Source: UBA5972 sp964637875 | GTDB lineage: Bacteria > Pseudomonadota > Alphaproteobacteria > Rhodobacterales > Rhodobacteraceae | Direction: 5' to 3' | DNA: 64,000 nt | Assembly (NCBI GenBank): GCA_964637875.1 | Contig: CAZWXK010000003.1 | Location: 1-64,000 of the forward strand | In this document: piece by piece, positions 10,077 to 17,621 of the stretch | Position numbering within the stretch: position 1 is the stretch's first letter | Layout of the letters: the number at the start of each line of letters is the position of its first letter | The notes under the pieces: generated by a model | Database searches by the model: none | What the model saw: only the letters and a program-made list of their open reading frames with translations | Told to the model about the DNA's origin: nothing | Made by a program: the position numbers and the translations under genes

Positions 10077-11031
10077 CGCGCAACCCAGTTCCGGGCAGCG
10101 CATGTGTCAGCAACCTGTGGGCCGCGGCAACCACCTTGTCGGTGTGGGTGTTGTGGGGCATGTGGCCGACGCCATCCAGAAAGGTCAGCCCGATTCCCCT
10201 GATCTGATGGGCCAGCCTTTCGGTGTGGATCGCGGCCGGCACGATCTGATCGCGCATGCCATGCACGGCCTCGACCGGGATTCCGATTTCGGCATAATGG
10301 GGAACCATCGCGCGGATCTGCTCCTTGAGGGCGGCAACCTGGGCCGCGTTCACCCGCTGGGTCGTTCTGCGCAGGGTCAGGCCGATGCCCAGATATTCGG
10401 GATAGCCCGGCGGCACCGGTTCGGGGGCATAGACCGAACGGATCGACGCCTGCACCAGGCGGTCGGGCGGAAAGGCCGACACCCATAACCGCAGGAGCGG
10501 GCCGGTCACGGGATTGGCATTGAGGCGATAAAGGGGGTCGAGCCCGTCCTCCCACGGATTGGACGGCGCCGATACCAGCAGCAGCCCGGCAACGGTCTCG
10601 GGATATTCCAGCGCCCATTTCAGCGCGACGGCTCCGCCATAGCTCTGCCCCAGCAGAAAGACCCGGTCATGGCCCAGCCTGCGCATCAACGCCCGCAATG
10701 CAACGACCTGTTCGCGCAGCCCCGCGCCCCGCCCCGGCAGGGCATCGGAATGGCCGAAACCGGGACGATCGACGGCGATCACCGTAAAATCGTCGGCAAG
10801 CGCCGGCGCCAGGCGAAAGGTCATGTCGCGCAGATTGCCGCTGGCCCCGTGGATCAGCACGATCGGCGGCCCTTCGCCCATGACCTGGAAATGCAGTGCC
10901 CGGCCGTTGACGGCAAGGATGCGTCCGCCCGGCGGCGATCTGCGCTCGGCGCGCGCCTCGTTGCGCCCGGCCCGCCAGAGCAGCGTGCCGACCCCCGACA
11001 CGACCAGCAGCAGGATCAGCGCGATCTTCAT
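10069..11031 (-). CDS. membrane-anchored alpha/beta hydrolase
   Basis: A 320-residue alpha/beta-hydrolase with an N-terminal hydrophobic segment (residues 2-20) that would act as signal anchor, placing the enzyme at the outer face of the inner membrane. The oxyanion HGASGN strand, the nucleophile elbow GQSYGG, an acid in GMRDQIV and the catalytic His in VGHMPH are all present. The start overlaps the metA stop as ATGA. The substrate is unknown; epoxide hydrolase- or lipase-like families share this pattern. Its operon with metA may be simple co-transcription and not a shared pathway. Confidence 0.85.
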   Translation of the reverse strand: MKIALILLLVVSGVGTLLWRAGRNEARAERRSPPGGRILAVNGRALHFQVMGEGPPIVLIHGASGNLRDMTFRLAPALADDFTVIAVDRPGFGHSDALPGRGAGLREQVVALRALMRRLGHDRVFLLGQSYGGAVALKWALEYPETVAGLLLVSAPSNPWEDGLDPLYRLNANPVTGPLLRLWVSAFPPDRLVQASIRSVYAPEPVPPGYPEYLGIGLTLRRTTQRVNAAQVAALKEQIRAMVPHYAEIGIPVEAVHGMRDQIVPAAIHTERLAHQIRGIGLTFLDGVGHMPHNTHTDKVVAAAHRLLTHALPGTGLRDG

Positions 11032-11954
11032 GACACCCCGGTTCCGATCAGGTTCAGGTCGAACGGCGTCGTCTGATAGATCTGGTTGATCCAGTTGCCA
11101 TAGAGCAGATGCGCATGCGAGCGCCAGCGGTTTTCCGGCGGCTGTGTGGGGTCGTCATTGCGATAATAGTTGACCGGCACGTTGATCGGGGTGCCATTGG
11201 CGATATCGCGGTCATATTCCTGTTTCAGCGTGTCGGTGTCATATTCGAAATGGTTGAAGATATAGAGCGCGCGATGCGCCCGATCCTCGACCAGACAGGG
11301 GCCGACCTCGTCGCTGCCCAGCAGGGTTTCCAGCCCGCCCACGGCGTTGATTTCATCCTGGCGCATTTCCGTCCAGCGGCTGACGGGGATCACGAAATCA
11401 TCGGAAAACCCCCGCAGATAGGGCGAGGCGGGCGCAAGGTTGCGGTGACGGAAACAGCCGAATGCCTTGCGCTCCAGCATGTGCTTTTCGACGCCATGGA
11501 AATGGTTGATCATGGCCATGCCGCCCCAGCAGACACCAAAGGTGGAATGCACATTGGTCTGCGTCCAGTCCATGACCTCCTGCATCTCGTCCCAGTAGGT
11601 GACCTGTTCAAAGGGAAGGTGTTCGATCGGCGCGCCGGTGATGATCAGCCCGTCCAGCTTGCGGTGCTTGACCGACTGGAAGGAATGATAGAACGCCTCC
11701 ATATGCGCGGGCGAGACATTGCGCGGCTTGTGTTCGGTCATGCGGATGAGGGTCAGCTCGATCTGCAGCGGGGTTGCCCCGATCAGGCGGGCGAACTGGG
11801 TTTCCGTCTGGATCTTTTTCGGCATCAGGTTCAGCAGCCCGATCTGAAGCGGGCGGATGTCCTGACGCGCGGCCTCCTCGGCCGACATGACCATGACACC
11901 CTCGCGCTTGAGGATGTCATGGGCAGGCAGGTTTTCCGGTATCTTGATCGGCAT
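11028..11954 (-). CDS. metA: homoserine O-acyltransferase MetA, predicted acetyl-CoA specific
   Basis: A 308-residue enzyme activating homoserine for methionine synthesis. Catalytic residues fall at canonical numbers: Cys142 in FGVCWGG, and His235 and Glu237 in NHFEYD. Residue 111 is Glu (GAPIEHLPF), where E. coli MetA has Gly; in this family Glu111 goes with acetyl-CoA and Gly111 with succinyl-CoA, so the product is predicted to be O-acetylhomoserine (MetAA type). It lies 32 bp downstream of a P-loop ATPase gene and overlaps the next gene by 4 bp. No SAM-responsive riboswitch fits in that 32-bp gap. Confidence 0.95.
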   Translation of the reverse strand: MPIKIPENLPAHDILKREGVMVMSAEEAARQDIRPLQIGLLNLMPKKIQTETQFARLIGATPLQIELTLIRMTEHKPRNVSPAHMEAFYHSFQSVKHRKLDGLIITGAPIEHLPFEQVTYWDEMQEVMDWTQTNVHSTFGVCWGGMAMINHFHGVEKHMLERKAFGCFRHRNLAPASPYLRGFSDDFVIPVSRWTEMRQDEINAVGGLETLLGSDEVGPCLVEDRAHRALYIFNHFEYDTDTLKQEYDRDIANGTPINVPVNYYRNDDPTQPPENRWRSHAHLLYGNWINQIYQTTPFDLNLIGTGVS

Positions 11955-11986
11955 GAGCGGTCTCGCGACGGTTGAGGAAACTTCAG

Positions 11987-12859
11987 TTAACCCTGCATGG
12001 CGCGGGCATCAAGGGCGCGGGCGATCAATGTCTCGAAATCCCCGGCGCTGCGCACCCGCGCGATGTCGGCGGCATCCACCGTGACTCCCCAGTTTTCGGC
12101 CATCGCCCGATAGAGCGGCTGGCGGTGATCCAGACAGGCGCGATAGGCAAAGCGCATGAAATCGTCGGGATCCACCCGATCCTCGGCCACGCCCTTGCGG
12201 GCGCAATAGTCGGCCCACACCCGCTCCAGGAAATCAGGGTTGAAATACATCGGCTTGGGTGCCTTTTCAAAGCGTTCGACCAGCTTGTCCACATGCTCGG
12301 GGCCGCCCTTGATCCAGACCATCAGCAGGTTTTCCGACAGCGTTTTCAGAACCGGGTCAGCCGGGTCGTCGGGGTCGACGACTTCGCAGATCGAGCCGCC
12401 CGAATCGCAGACGAAATTGTCGTATTCATACAGATCGCGCGCGCGTTCGATGAAATGGGGCGTGTCCAGCAGGGCGCTGATCTCGGCGCTGCGGTGCTGG
12501 TGCTGGCGCTTGCGGTATTCGGCAAGGGGGATGCCGCCGCGGGCCGGGTCGCCCGGCTTGCCCAGATAGGAGGACAGCGGCGCCAGATTGTCAAACGTGA
12601 TGTTCGAGGCGATATAGATCGAATCGCTGCGCAGAAGGCGCGCCAGAAACGGGTTGCGCATGGCCTCGCGCTTGAAATTGTCGACGATATGCTCGCCCAT
12701 ATAGCGTGTGCCGATCCGGTAATCGACCGAATAGTGGAACCACCCCCCGCCTGCGCGCAGGATGTTCGAGACATGGGTCTTGCCCAGCCCCGACATGCCG
12801 AACAGCAGAACATGCTTTGCCCGGGAATCGCGCCAGGCACTGGCGTTTTCATAGATCAT
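11987..12859 (-). CDS. P-loop ATPase/kinase-like protein, function unknown
   Basis: A 290-residue protein with a clear Walker A loop GMSGLGKTH at about residues 21-29 directly after a short N-terminal strand, suggesting nucleotide binding as in small-molecule kinases or sulfotransferase-like proteins. No signal peptide. Aromatic and acidic residues are frequent, and an FVCDSGGSICEV segment near residue 148 may form the second nucleotide-binding strand. First gene of the minus-strand operon with metA; start preceded by GGAA. I do not recognise a characterised homologue, although its length and context look conserved. Confidence 0.75.
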   Translation of the reverse strand: MIYENASAWRDSRAKHVLLFGMSGLGKTHVSNILRAGGGWFHYSVDYRIGTRYMGEHIVDNFKREAMRNPFLARLLRSDSIYIASNITFDNLAPLSSYLGKPGDPARGGIPLAEYRKRQHQHRSAEISALLDTPHFIERARDLYEYDNFVCDSGGSICEVVDPDDPADPVLKTLSENLLMVWIKGGPEHVDKLVERFEKAPKPMYFNPDFLERVWADYCARKGVAEDRVDPDDFMRFAYRACLDHRQPLYRAMAENWGVTVDAADIARVRSAGDFETLIARALDARAMQG

Positions 12860-13038
12860 CTGTCGTTTCCATTCCCCAACCTGCCCCTGTCAGGGTCTTG
12901 ACCCTAACGCCAAGGCGCCCGGGTGGAAAGGGGCCGGGGGCGCCTGGGCTGCAAAGGCGGCGCGGCCGTCGGGCCTGGCGGGGAATCCGGGCGGGGCCAG
13001 GGCGGGGCCAGGGTGGGGCGCTTCAGGCCCCGCGTCCC

Positions 13039-13494
13039 TCAGGCCGGGATGGGGGCCTGCCGGAGCTGGGTCAGGTTGAACCGCACCCCCGGCGAGGCTG
13101 CGCGCACTTCGCGGGTGATCATGGTTGCATCGGCAACCCGGGGCGCGACCGCGTGATATTCGCCGGTAAAGCCGAGGCTCTGAAGTTTTTGCGCGATCTC
13201 CATCGCATCCGCGCGCGGCCCCAGCAGGGGCGAAACCACGATCGCGGGGTTGATGCGTCTGAAATGCGCCGCCCCGAGCGCCAGGAAATGGGGCAGCGAC
13301 ATGTGAACCGCTTCGGCCCTGTCCGGGGCGGCAGCGGTCGCGCTTTCCCCGCGGGCCGGGGCCATGCGCACCGCCGGATAAAGATCCTCGGATGCCCCCT
13401 CGAAACCCAGAAACAGGGCCAGTCCAAGACCGACACGCAGATTGCGCTGTCGGGCGCGCGCGCCACGGGGCGGAAATTCATGCCTGATGATCAT
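13039..13494 (-). CDS. hypothetical protein, possibly degenerate receiver-like
   Basis: About 151 residues, starting MIIRHEFPP at 13494 after a GAGAGACAGC stretch (the frame is open to 13578). The N-terminal half is basic and low-complexity. The C-terminal half (strand-helix pattern NPAIVVSPLLGP, then helix, then GFTGEYHAV) looks like the end of a response-regulator-type fold without the phosphorylatable Asp pattern. It is divergent from phoR across an A/T-rich promoter region, so it may share regulation with the Pho genes. Function unknown. Confidence 0.6.
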   Translation of the reverse strand: MIIRHEFPPRGARARQRNLRVGLGLALFLGFEGASEDLYPAVRMAPARGESATAAAPDRAEAVHMSLPHFLALGAAHFRRINPAIVVSPLLGPRADAMEIAQKLQSLGFTGEYHAVAPRVADATMITREVRAASPGVRFNLTQLRQAPIPA

Positions 13495-13650
13495 GCTGTC
13501 TCTCTGTCGTCCCAATTCTTTTTCTTGTTTGCGGCCGGGTTTCGGACGAGACAGGATACGCGGAAACATGGTTAACAAACCGAAACGCCGCAGCTGTGCA
13601 TTTTTGCAACTACAAGGTTAAATGGCTGAAATTGCCCATGTAAAGAAAAA

Positions 13651-13671
13651 ATGTGAATATCCTGTGAATAT
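13651..13671. promoter_or_regulatory. 11-bp-phased direct repeat upstream of phoR (candidate Pho box)
   Basis: TGTGAATAT occurs at 13652-13660 and 13663-13671, exactly 11 bp apart. PhoB binds direct 7-bp half-sites with 11-bp periodicity, but the half-site here is TGTGAA and not the more usual TGTCAT, so this is a weaker candidate than the site before pstS. It lies in an A/T-rich stretch between the divergent hypothetical gene and phoR. Confidence 0.4.
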
Positions 13672-13842
13672 TTTACTATCCTTCAGAAAAATGACATGAA
13701 ACGCGGCAATAGCCTTGGGTCGGAAACAATCGCGGGCGCGTCCGCCGCCGATCACCTTGCAATTGTGCCGCTGTCGGGGGGCGACGGCGCGTGTTGCGGG
13801 GCTGAACCGGACGGACCTCGGGAAGGGAGCATCGGGCGGAAC

Positions 13843-14895
13843 ATGACGGAACTCGGAGTTGAGGCAATTCTCGACCGGATTCACGACCCGGTGCTGATCG
13901 TGGACAACGCACAGCGGGTGGTTCTGGCCAATCGCGCGGCCTCGGATCTGTTGGGGGACGACCCGCAGGACCAGCTTGAGGGGCGTCATCTGCTGGCCTT
14001 GATCCGCCAACCCGAGATCCTGGCGGGCGTGGGCGAGGTGCTGAACGGGGCCGCTGCGCGGATGGTGCGCCATGTGTCGCGCCGGGCGGTCGAGGCCGTC
14101 TACCGGGTCGAAATCCTGCGGCTGAACGCGGATGACGACGGAGTTGAGGGCGCGATGCTGATCTTTGACGACCGCACCGCGATCGAAAAGGCCGAACAGC
14201 TGCGCAGCGATTTCGTGGCCAATGTCAGCCATGAACTGCGCTCGCCGCTGACCTCGTTGACGGGGTTCATCGAAACCCTGCAAGGCCCCGCGGCCGAGGA
14301 CGCCGCGGCGCGCGCCGCCTTTCTGCAAACCATGCGGGACGAGGCCGAGCGCATGCGCCGCCTGATCGAAGATCTGCTGTCGCTGTCGCGTGTCGAGGCG
14401 ACCGAGCGCCTGCGTCCACGCGAACGCATCGATCTGATCGCGCTGATTCGCGGCGTTCTCAGAACATTCGCGCCAGAGGCCGAAAAGGCTGGGGTCGCGA
14501 TCGCCCTGGAAAGCGCGGAAAAGGATCTGATCGTGCCCGGCGATCGCGACCAGCTGATACAGGTATTTCGGAACCTGATCGAAAATGCGTTGAAATACGG
14601 TGGCGGCAAGGATGTCAGGATCACGATCACGCGCCAGGCCAGACATGCGGGCATGCGCGGCCCGCTGGTGCGGGTGGACGTGATCGACCAGGGGCCGGGC
14701 ATCGCCGGTGTTCATCTGCCACGGCTGACCGAGCGATTCTATCGTATCGACACGCACCGCGCCCGCGATGTGGGCGGCACCGGGCTGGGCCTGGCGATCG
14801 TGAAACATATCGCGCTGCGCCATCGCGGCAGCCTCAAGATTCGCTCGCACCCCGGCGAGGGCAGCGTCTTTTCGGTCATCCTGCCGCTGGAATAG
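13843..14895 (+). CDS. phoR: PhoR-type sensor histidine kinase
   Basis: A 350-residue histidine kinase without membrane segments. A PAS-like domain spans about residues 5-115, the phospho-acceptor is His130 in NVSHELRSPL, and the ATPase domain carries the N box (NLIENALKYGG), G1 (DQGPGI) and G2 (GGTGLGLAI). It should phosphorylate PhoB under phosphate limitation, sensing through the adjacent PstSCAB/PhoU system. An in-frame ATG at 13696 would add 49 low-complexity residues; I chose 13843 because conserved sequence begins there. The soluble form differs from the membrane-bound PhoR of enterobacteria. Confidence 0.9.
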   Translation: MTELGVEAILDRIHDPVLIVDNAQRVVLANRAASDLLGDDPQDQLEGRHLLALIRQPEILAGVGEVLNGAAARMVRHVSRRAVEAVYRVEILRLNADDDGVEGAMLIFDDRTAIEKAEQLRSDFVANVSHELRSPLTSLTGFIETLQGPAAEDAAARAAFLQTMRDEAERMRRLIEDLLSLSRVEATERLRPRERIDLIALIRGVLRTFAPEAEKAGVAIALESAEKDLIVPGDRDQLIQVFRNLIENALKYGGGKDVRITITRQARHAGMRGPLVRVDVIDQGPGIAGVHLPRLTERFYRIDTHRARDVGGTGLGLAIVKHIALRHRGSLKIRSHPGEGSVFSVILPLE

Positions 14896-14985
14896 GACCT
14901 GTGCGCATGTCGCCGGCGCCGGGCGCGCGGGCCTGCGGCATTGTGCCACCATGTTTTCTGCATCCGGCGCCCCGGCGGAGGGGTC

Positions 14986-15014
14986 TTGTCATGGAACTGT
15001 TACATGACCGTCAT
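14986..15014 (+). promoter_or_regulatory. candidate PhoB-binding site (three 11-bp-spaced half-sites)
   Basis: TTGTCAT at 14986, CTGTTAC at 14997 and CCGTCAT at 15008 start exactly 11 bp apart. This matches the CTGTCAT-type half-sites and periodicity of the classic Pho box. It sits about 90-115 bp upstream of the pstS start, on the same strand, and would drive phosphate-starvation induction of pstSCAB-phoU-phoB. Confidence 0.75.
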
Positions 15015-15101
15015 ATTCCCTGAACATCCCGCCCTTAGGCAGCGCGGCAGGGAAGGCCATGCGTGGCCGTCTCGGACAACCGCAAACAGGAGTATATCAG
15101 G

Positions 15102-16106
15102 ATGTCATCGGCCAGAACCTGCCTGACCATCATTTCCTTTGCCGCCGCCCTGGGCGCGGCAACCGCCGCCACGGCGCGCGAACAGATCCGCATCGTGGGG
15201 TCGAGCACCGTGTTTCCCTTTTCCACCGCCGTTGCCGAACAGTTCGGCAAGACCACCAAATACAAGACCCCCGTCGTCGAAAGCACCGGCTCGGGCGGCG
15301 GTTTCAAGCTGTTCTGTGCCGGCGTCGGCACCCAGCATCCCGACATCTCGAACGCCTCGCGCCGCATGAAGGCCAAGGAATTCAGGAAATGCCAGGCCAA
15401 TGGCGTGACCGAGATCACCGAGGCGGTGATCGGCTTTGACGGCATCGTCATCGCCAATGCGATCGACGCCCCGGATTTCGAGATCACCCGCCAGGACCTG
15501 TGGAAGGCCCTTTCCAAGGCCGGCGACAAGCCCACCATGTGGTCCGATGTCGATCCGGCGCTGCCGGCCGAAAAGATCGAGGTCCTCGGCCCGCCGCCCT
15601 CGTCGGGCACCCGCGACGCCTTTGAAGAGCTGGTCATGCAGAAAGGCTGCATCGAGGCCGGCAATGAAAAGGCCTTCTGCAAGAAGGAGGGCAAGGAGCT
15701 GCGCACCGACGGCGCCTATGTCGAGGCGGGCGAAAACGACAACCTGATCGTGTCGAAACTGCAGGCCAATCCGGTTGCCCTGGGCATCTTCGGGTTTTCC
15801 TATCTCGATCAGAACAGCGACAAGATCAAGGGTGCCACCGTGGACGGTGTCGAGCCGACCTTTGACAATATCGCCTCGGGCGAATACCCGGTCTCGCGCA
15901 AGCTGTATTTCTATATCAAGAAGGCGCATCTCAAGGCGGTTCCGGGCATCACCGATTATGCCAACCTGTTCCTGTCGGATGCCATGACCGGCCCCGATGG
16001 CGCGCTGGTCGACAAGGGCCTGATCCCGCTGCCCGCGGCCGACCACAAGGCCATGCAGAAACAGGTGCGCGACCTGGTCGACATGACCGGCGAAGGCCTG
16101 GAATAG
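15102..16106 (+). CDS. pstS: phosphate ABC transporter periplasmic binding protein
   Basis: A 334-residue periplasmic protein with a Sec signal peptide (residues 1 to about 24, ending ATAATA). The mature protein opens with the PstS-like IRIVGSSTVFPFS, has STGSGGGFKLFC for phosphate binding, and PSSGTRDAFEEL further on. AGGAG at 15088-15092 supports the ATG at 15102; an upstream ATG at 15063 would bury the signal peptide. First gene of the pst operon, preceded by a candidate Pho box. Captures phosphate and delivers it to PstC/PstA. Confidence 0.95.
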   Translation: MSSARTCLTIISFAAALGAATAATAREQIRIVGSSTVFPFSTAVAEQFGKTTKYKTPVVESTGSGGGFKLFCAGVGTQHPDISNASRRMKAKEFRKCQANGVTEITEAVIGFDGIVIANAIDAPDFEITRQDLWKALSKAGDKPTMWSDVDPALPAEKIEVLGPPPSSGTRDAFEELVMQKGCIEAGNEKAFCKKEGKELRTDGAYVEAGENDNLIVSKLQANPVALGIFGFSYLDQNSDKIKGATVDGVEPTFDNIASGEYPVSRKLYFYIKKAHLKAVPGITDYANLFLSDAMTGPDGALVDKGLIPLPAADHKAMQKQVRDLVDMTGEGLE

Positions 16107-16227
16107 GTCTGCAACGGATGGGGCCGGCGGCTGCCTTGCGGAAACTGCCGCGCCCCGCAACAACGATACCGCTTTGCCGCGCCTCCCGCTCAGGGGGGCG
16201 CGCTCGGGTGAAAGGACGGGAAACGGA

Positions 16228-17604
16228 ATGATTGCGTCAGGCTTTGCAGCGATCTTTGCCCTGGCATTGCTGTTTTTCGCAACGGCCCGCGCGCGCGCGC
16301 TGCGCCTGGCCGCGGGCCGACCGGCAGTGTTGCATTCGCGCCCGAACTTTCACGGGCTGTTTGCCTTTCTGCTGACCCTGCTGGCGGGCTGGGGCCTGCT
16401 GGGGATCGGCGCGCTGATCTGGGGCTGGATCGACCGGGAAATCGTCTTTTCCCTGATCCGCCAGAACGCGCCCGACCTCAAGCAGATCGAGATGCAGCTG
16501 GTCTATCGCGATGCCGCCGCCATAGCCGCCGGCAAGCTGTCATCGGCCAGCGACGCGTTGCGCATGGCTGTGGCCGGGCGCCTTGCCGCGCTCGAATCCC
16601 TGCGCGGCTGGACGCTGCTGCTGCTGTCCGGTGGGGCGGCATTGTGGGCGGGCATCCACGCAACCCGGCGCGTGTCGGCCAGGTGGCGCGCGCGCAACCG
16701 GGCCGAGGCCATCCTGACGCTGGTTCTGTGGGCCTGTGCGGCGGTTGCGGTACTGACGACCATCGGCATCATCCTGTCGCTGATCTTCGAGACCTTCAAT
16801 TTCCTGCAACAGATCGGATGGCGGGTGGACAAGTTCCTGCTGGGCACCAACTGGAGCCCGCTTTCCGGCATTCAGGCCGGCGTGCTGGACGCCAATCGCG
16901 TCGGCGCGGTGCCGCTGTTCGTGGGCACGTTCCTGATTACCCTTGTGGCCATGATCGTGGCCGTGCCCGTGGGCCTGATGTCAGCGATCTACCTGTCGGA
17001 TTTCGCCTCGGCCAGGCTGCGGGCCTGGGCCAAGCCGCTGCTGGAAATACTGGCCGGGATCCCGACCGTGGTCTACGGGTTCTTCGCCGCCATCACCGTG
17101 GCCCCCTTCATCCGCGACAGCGGTACCGCGCTGGGCCTGTCGGTCGCATCCGAAAGCGCGCTGGCCGCGGGTGTGGTGATGGGCATCATGATCATCCCCT
17201 TCATCAGCTCGTTGTCCGATGACGTGATCAACGCCGTTCCCCAGAGCCTGCGCGACGGCTCCTATGCGCTGGGCGCGACCAGGGCCGAAACGATTCGCCA
17301 GGTCGTGCTGCCCGCGGCCCTGCCGGGGATCGTGTCTGCCGTGCTTCTGGGTGTCAGCCGCGCCGTGGGCGAGACCATGATCGTCGTCATGGCGGCAGGG
17401 CAGGGGGCAAACCTGACGCTCAACCCGCTTGAGGCGGTGACGACCGTGACGGTACAGATCGTCATGCTGATCACCGGTGACACCGATGCCGAAACGGCGG
17501 CCGGCCCGGCCTTTTCGCTGGGTTTTGCGCTGTTCTTCGTGACCCTGATACTGAACGTGATCGCGCTGAGGGTGGTGCGGCACTATCGCGAAATATACGA
17601 CTAG
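16228..17604 (+). CDS. pstC: phosphate ABC transporter permease PstC, N-terminally extended
   Basis: A 458-residue inner-membrane permease, against about 320 in E. coli. The first ~190 residues add extra hydrophobic helices (residues 2-22, about 45-75 and about 125-150) plus a soluble linker, as known for alphaproteobacterial PstC. The core permease begins near the LTTIGIILSLIFETF helix and includes the ABC-permease loop (ALGATRAETIRQVVLPAALPG). AAAGGAC precedes the ATG at 16228. Partner of PstA; ATP supplied by PstB. Confidence 0.93.
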   Translation: MIASGFAAIFALALLFFATARARALRLAAGRPAVLHSRPNFHGLFAFLLTLLAGWGLLGIGALIWGWIDREIVFSLIRQNAPDLKQIEMQLVYRDAAAIAAGKLSSASDALRMAVAGRLAALESLRGWTLLLLSGGAALWAGIHATRRVSARWRARNRAEAILTLVLWACAAVAVLTTIGIILSLIFETFNFLQQIGWRVDKFLLGTNWSPLSGIQAGVLDANRVGAVPLFVGTFLITLVAMIVAVPVGLMSAIYLSDFASARLRAWAKPLLEILAGIPTVVYGFFAAITVAPFIRDSGTALGLSVASESALAAGVVMGIMIIPFISSLSDDVINAVPQSLRDGSYALGATRAETIRQVVLPAALPGIVSAVLLGVSRAVGETMIVVMAAGQGANLTLNPLEAVTTVTVQIVMLITGDTDAETAAGPAFSLGFALFFVTLILNVIALRVVRHYREIYD

Positions 17605-17621
17605 GAACATGTGACCGGATC

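Noticed and set aside
11955..11986. SAM-responsive riboswitch before metA
   Set aside because: Only 32 bp separate the ATPase stop from metA, too short, and no such motif could be recognised upstream of the operon either.
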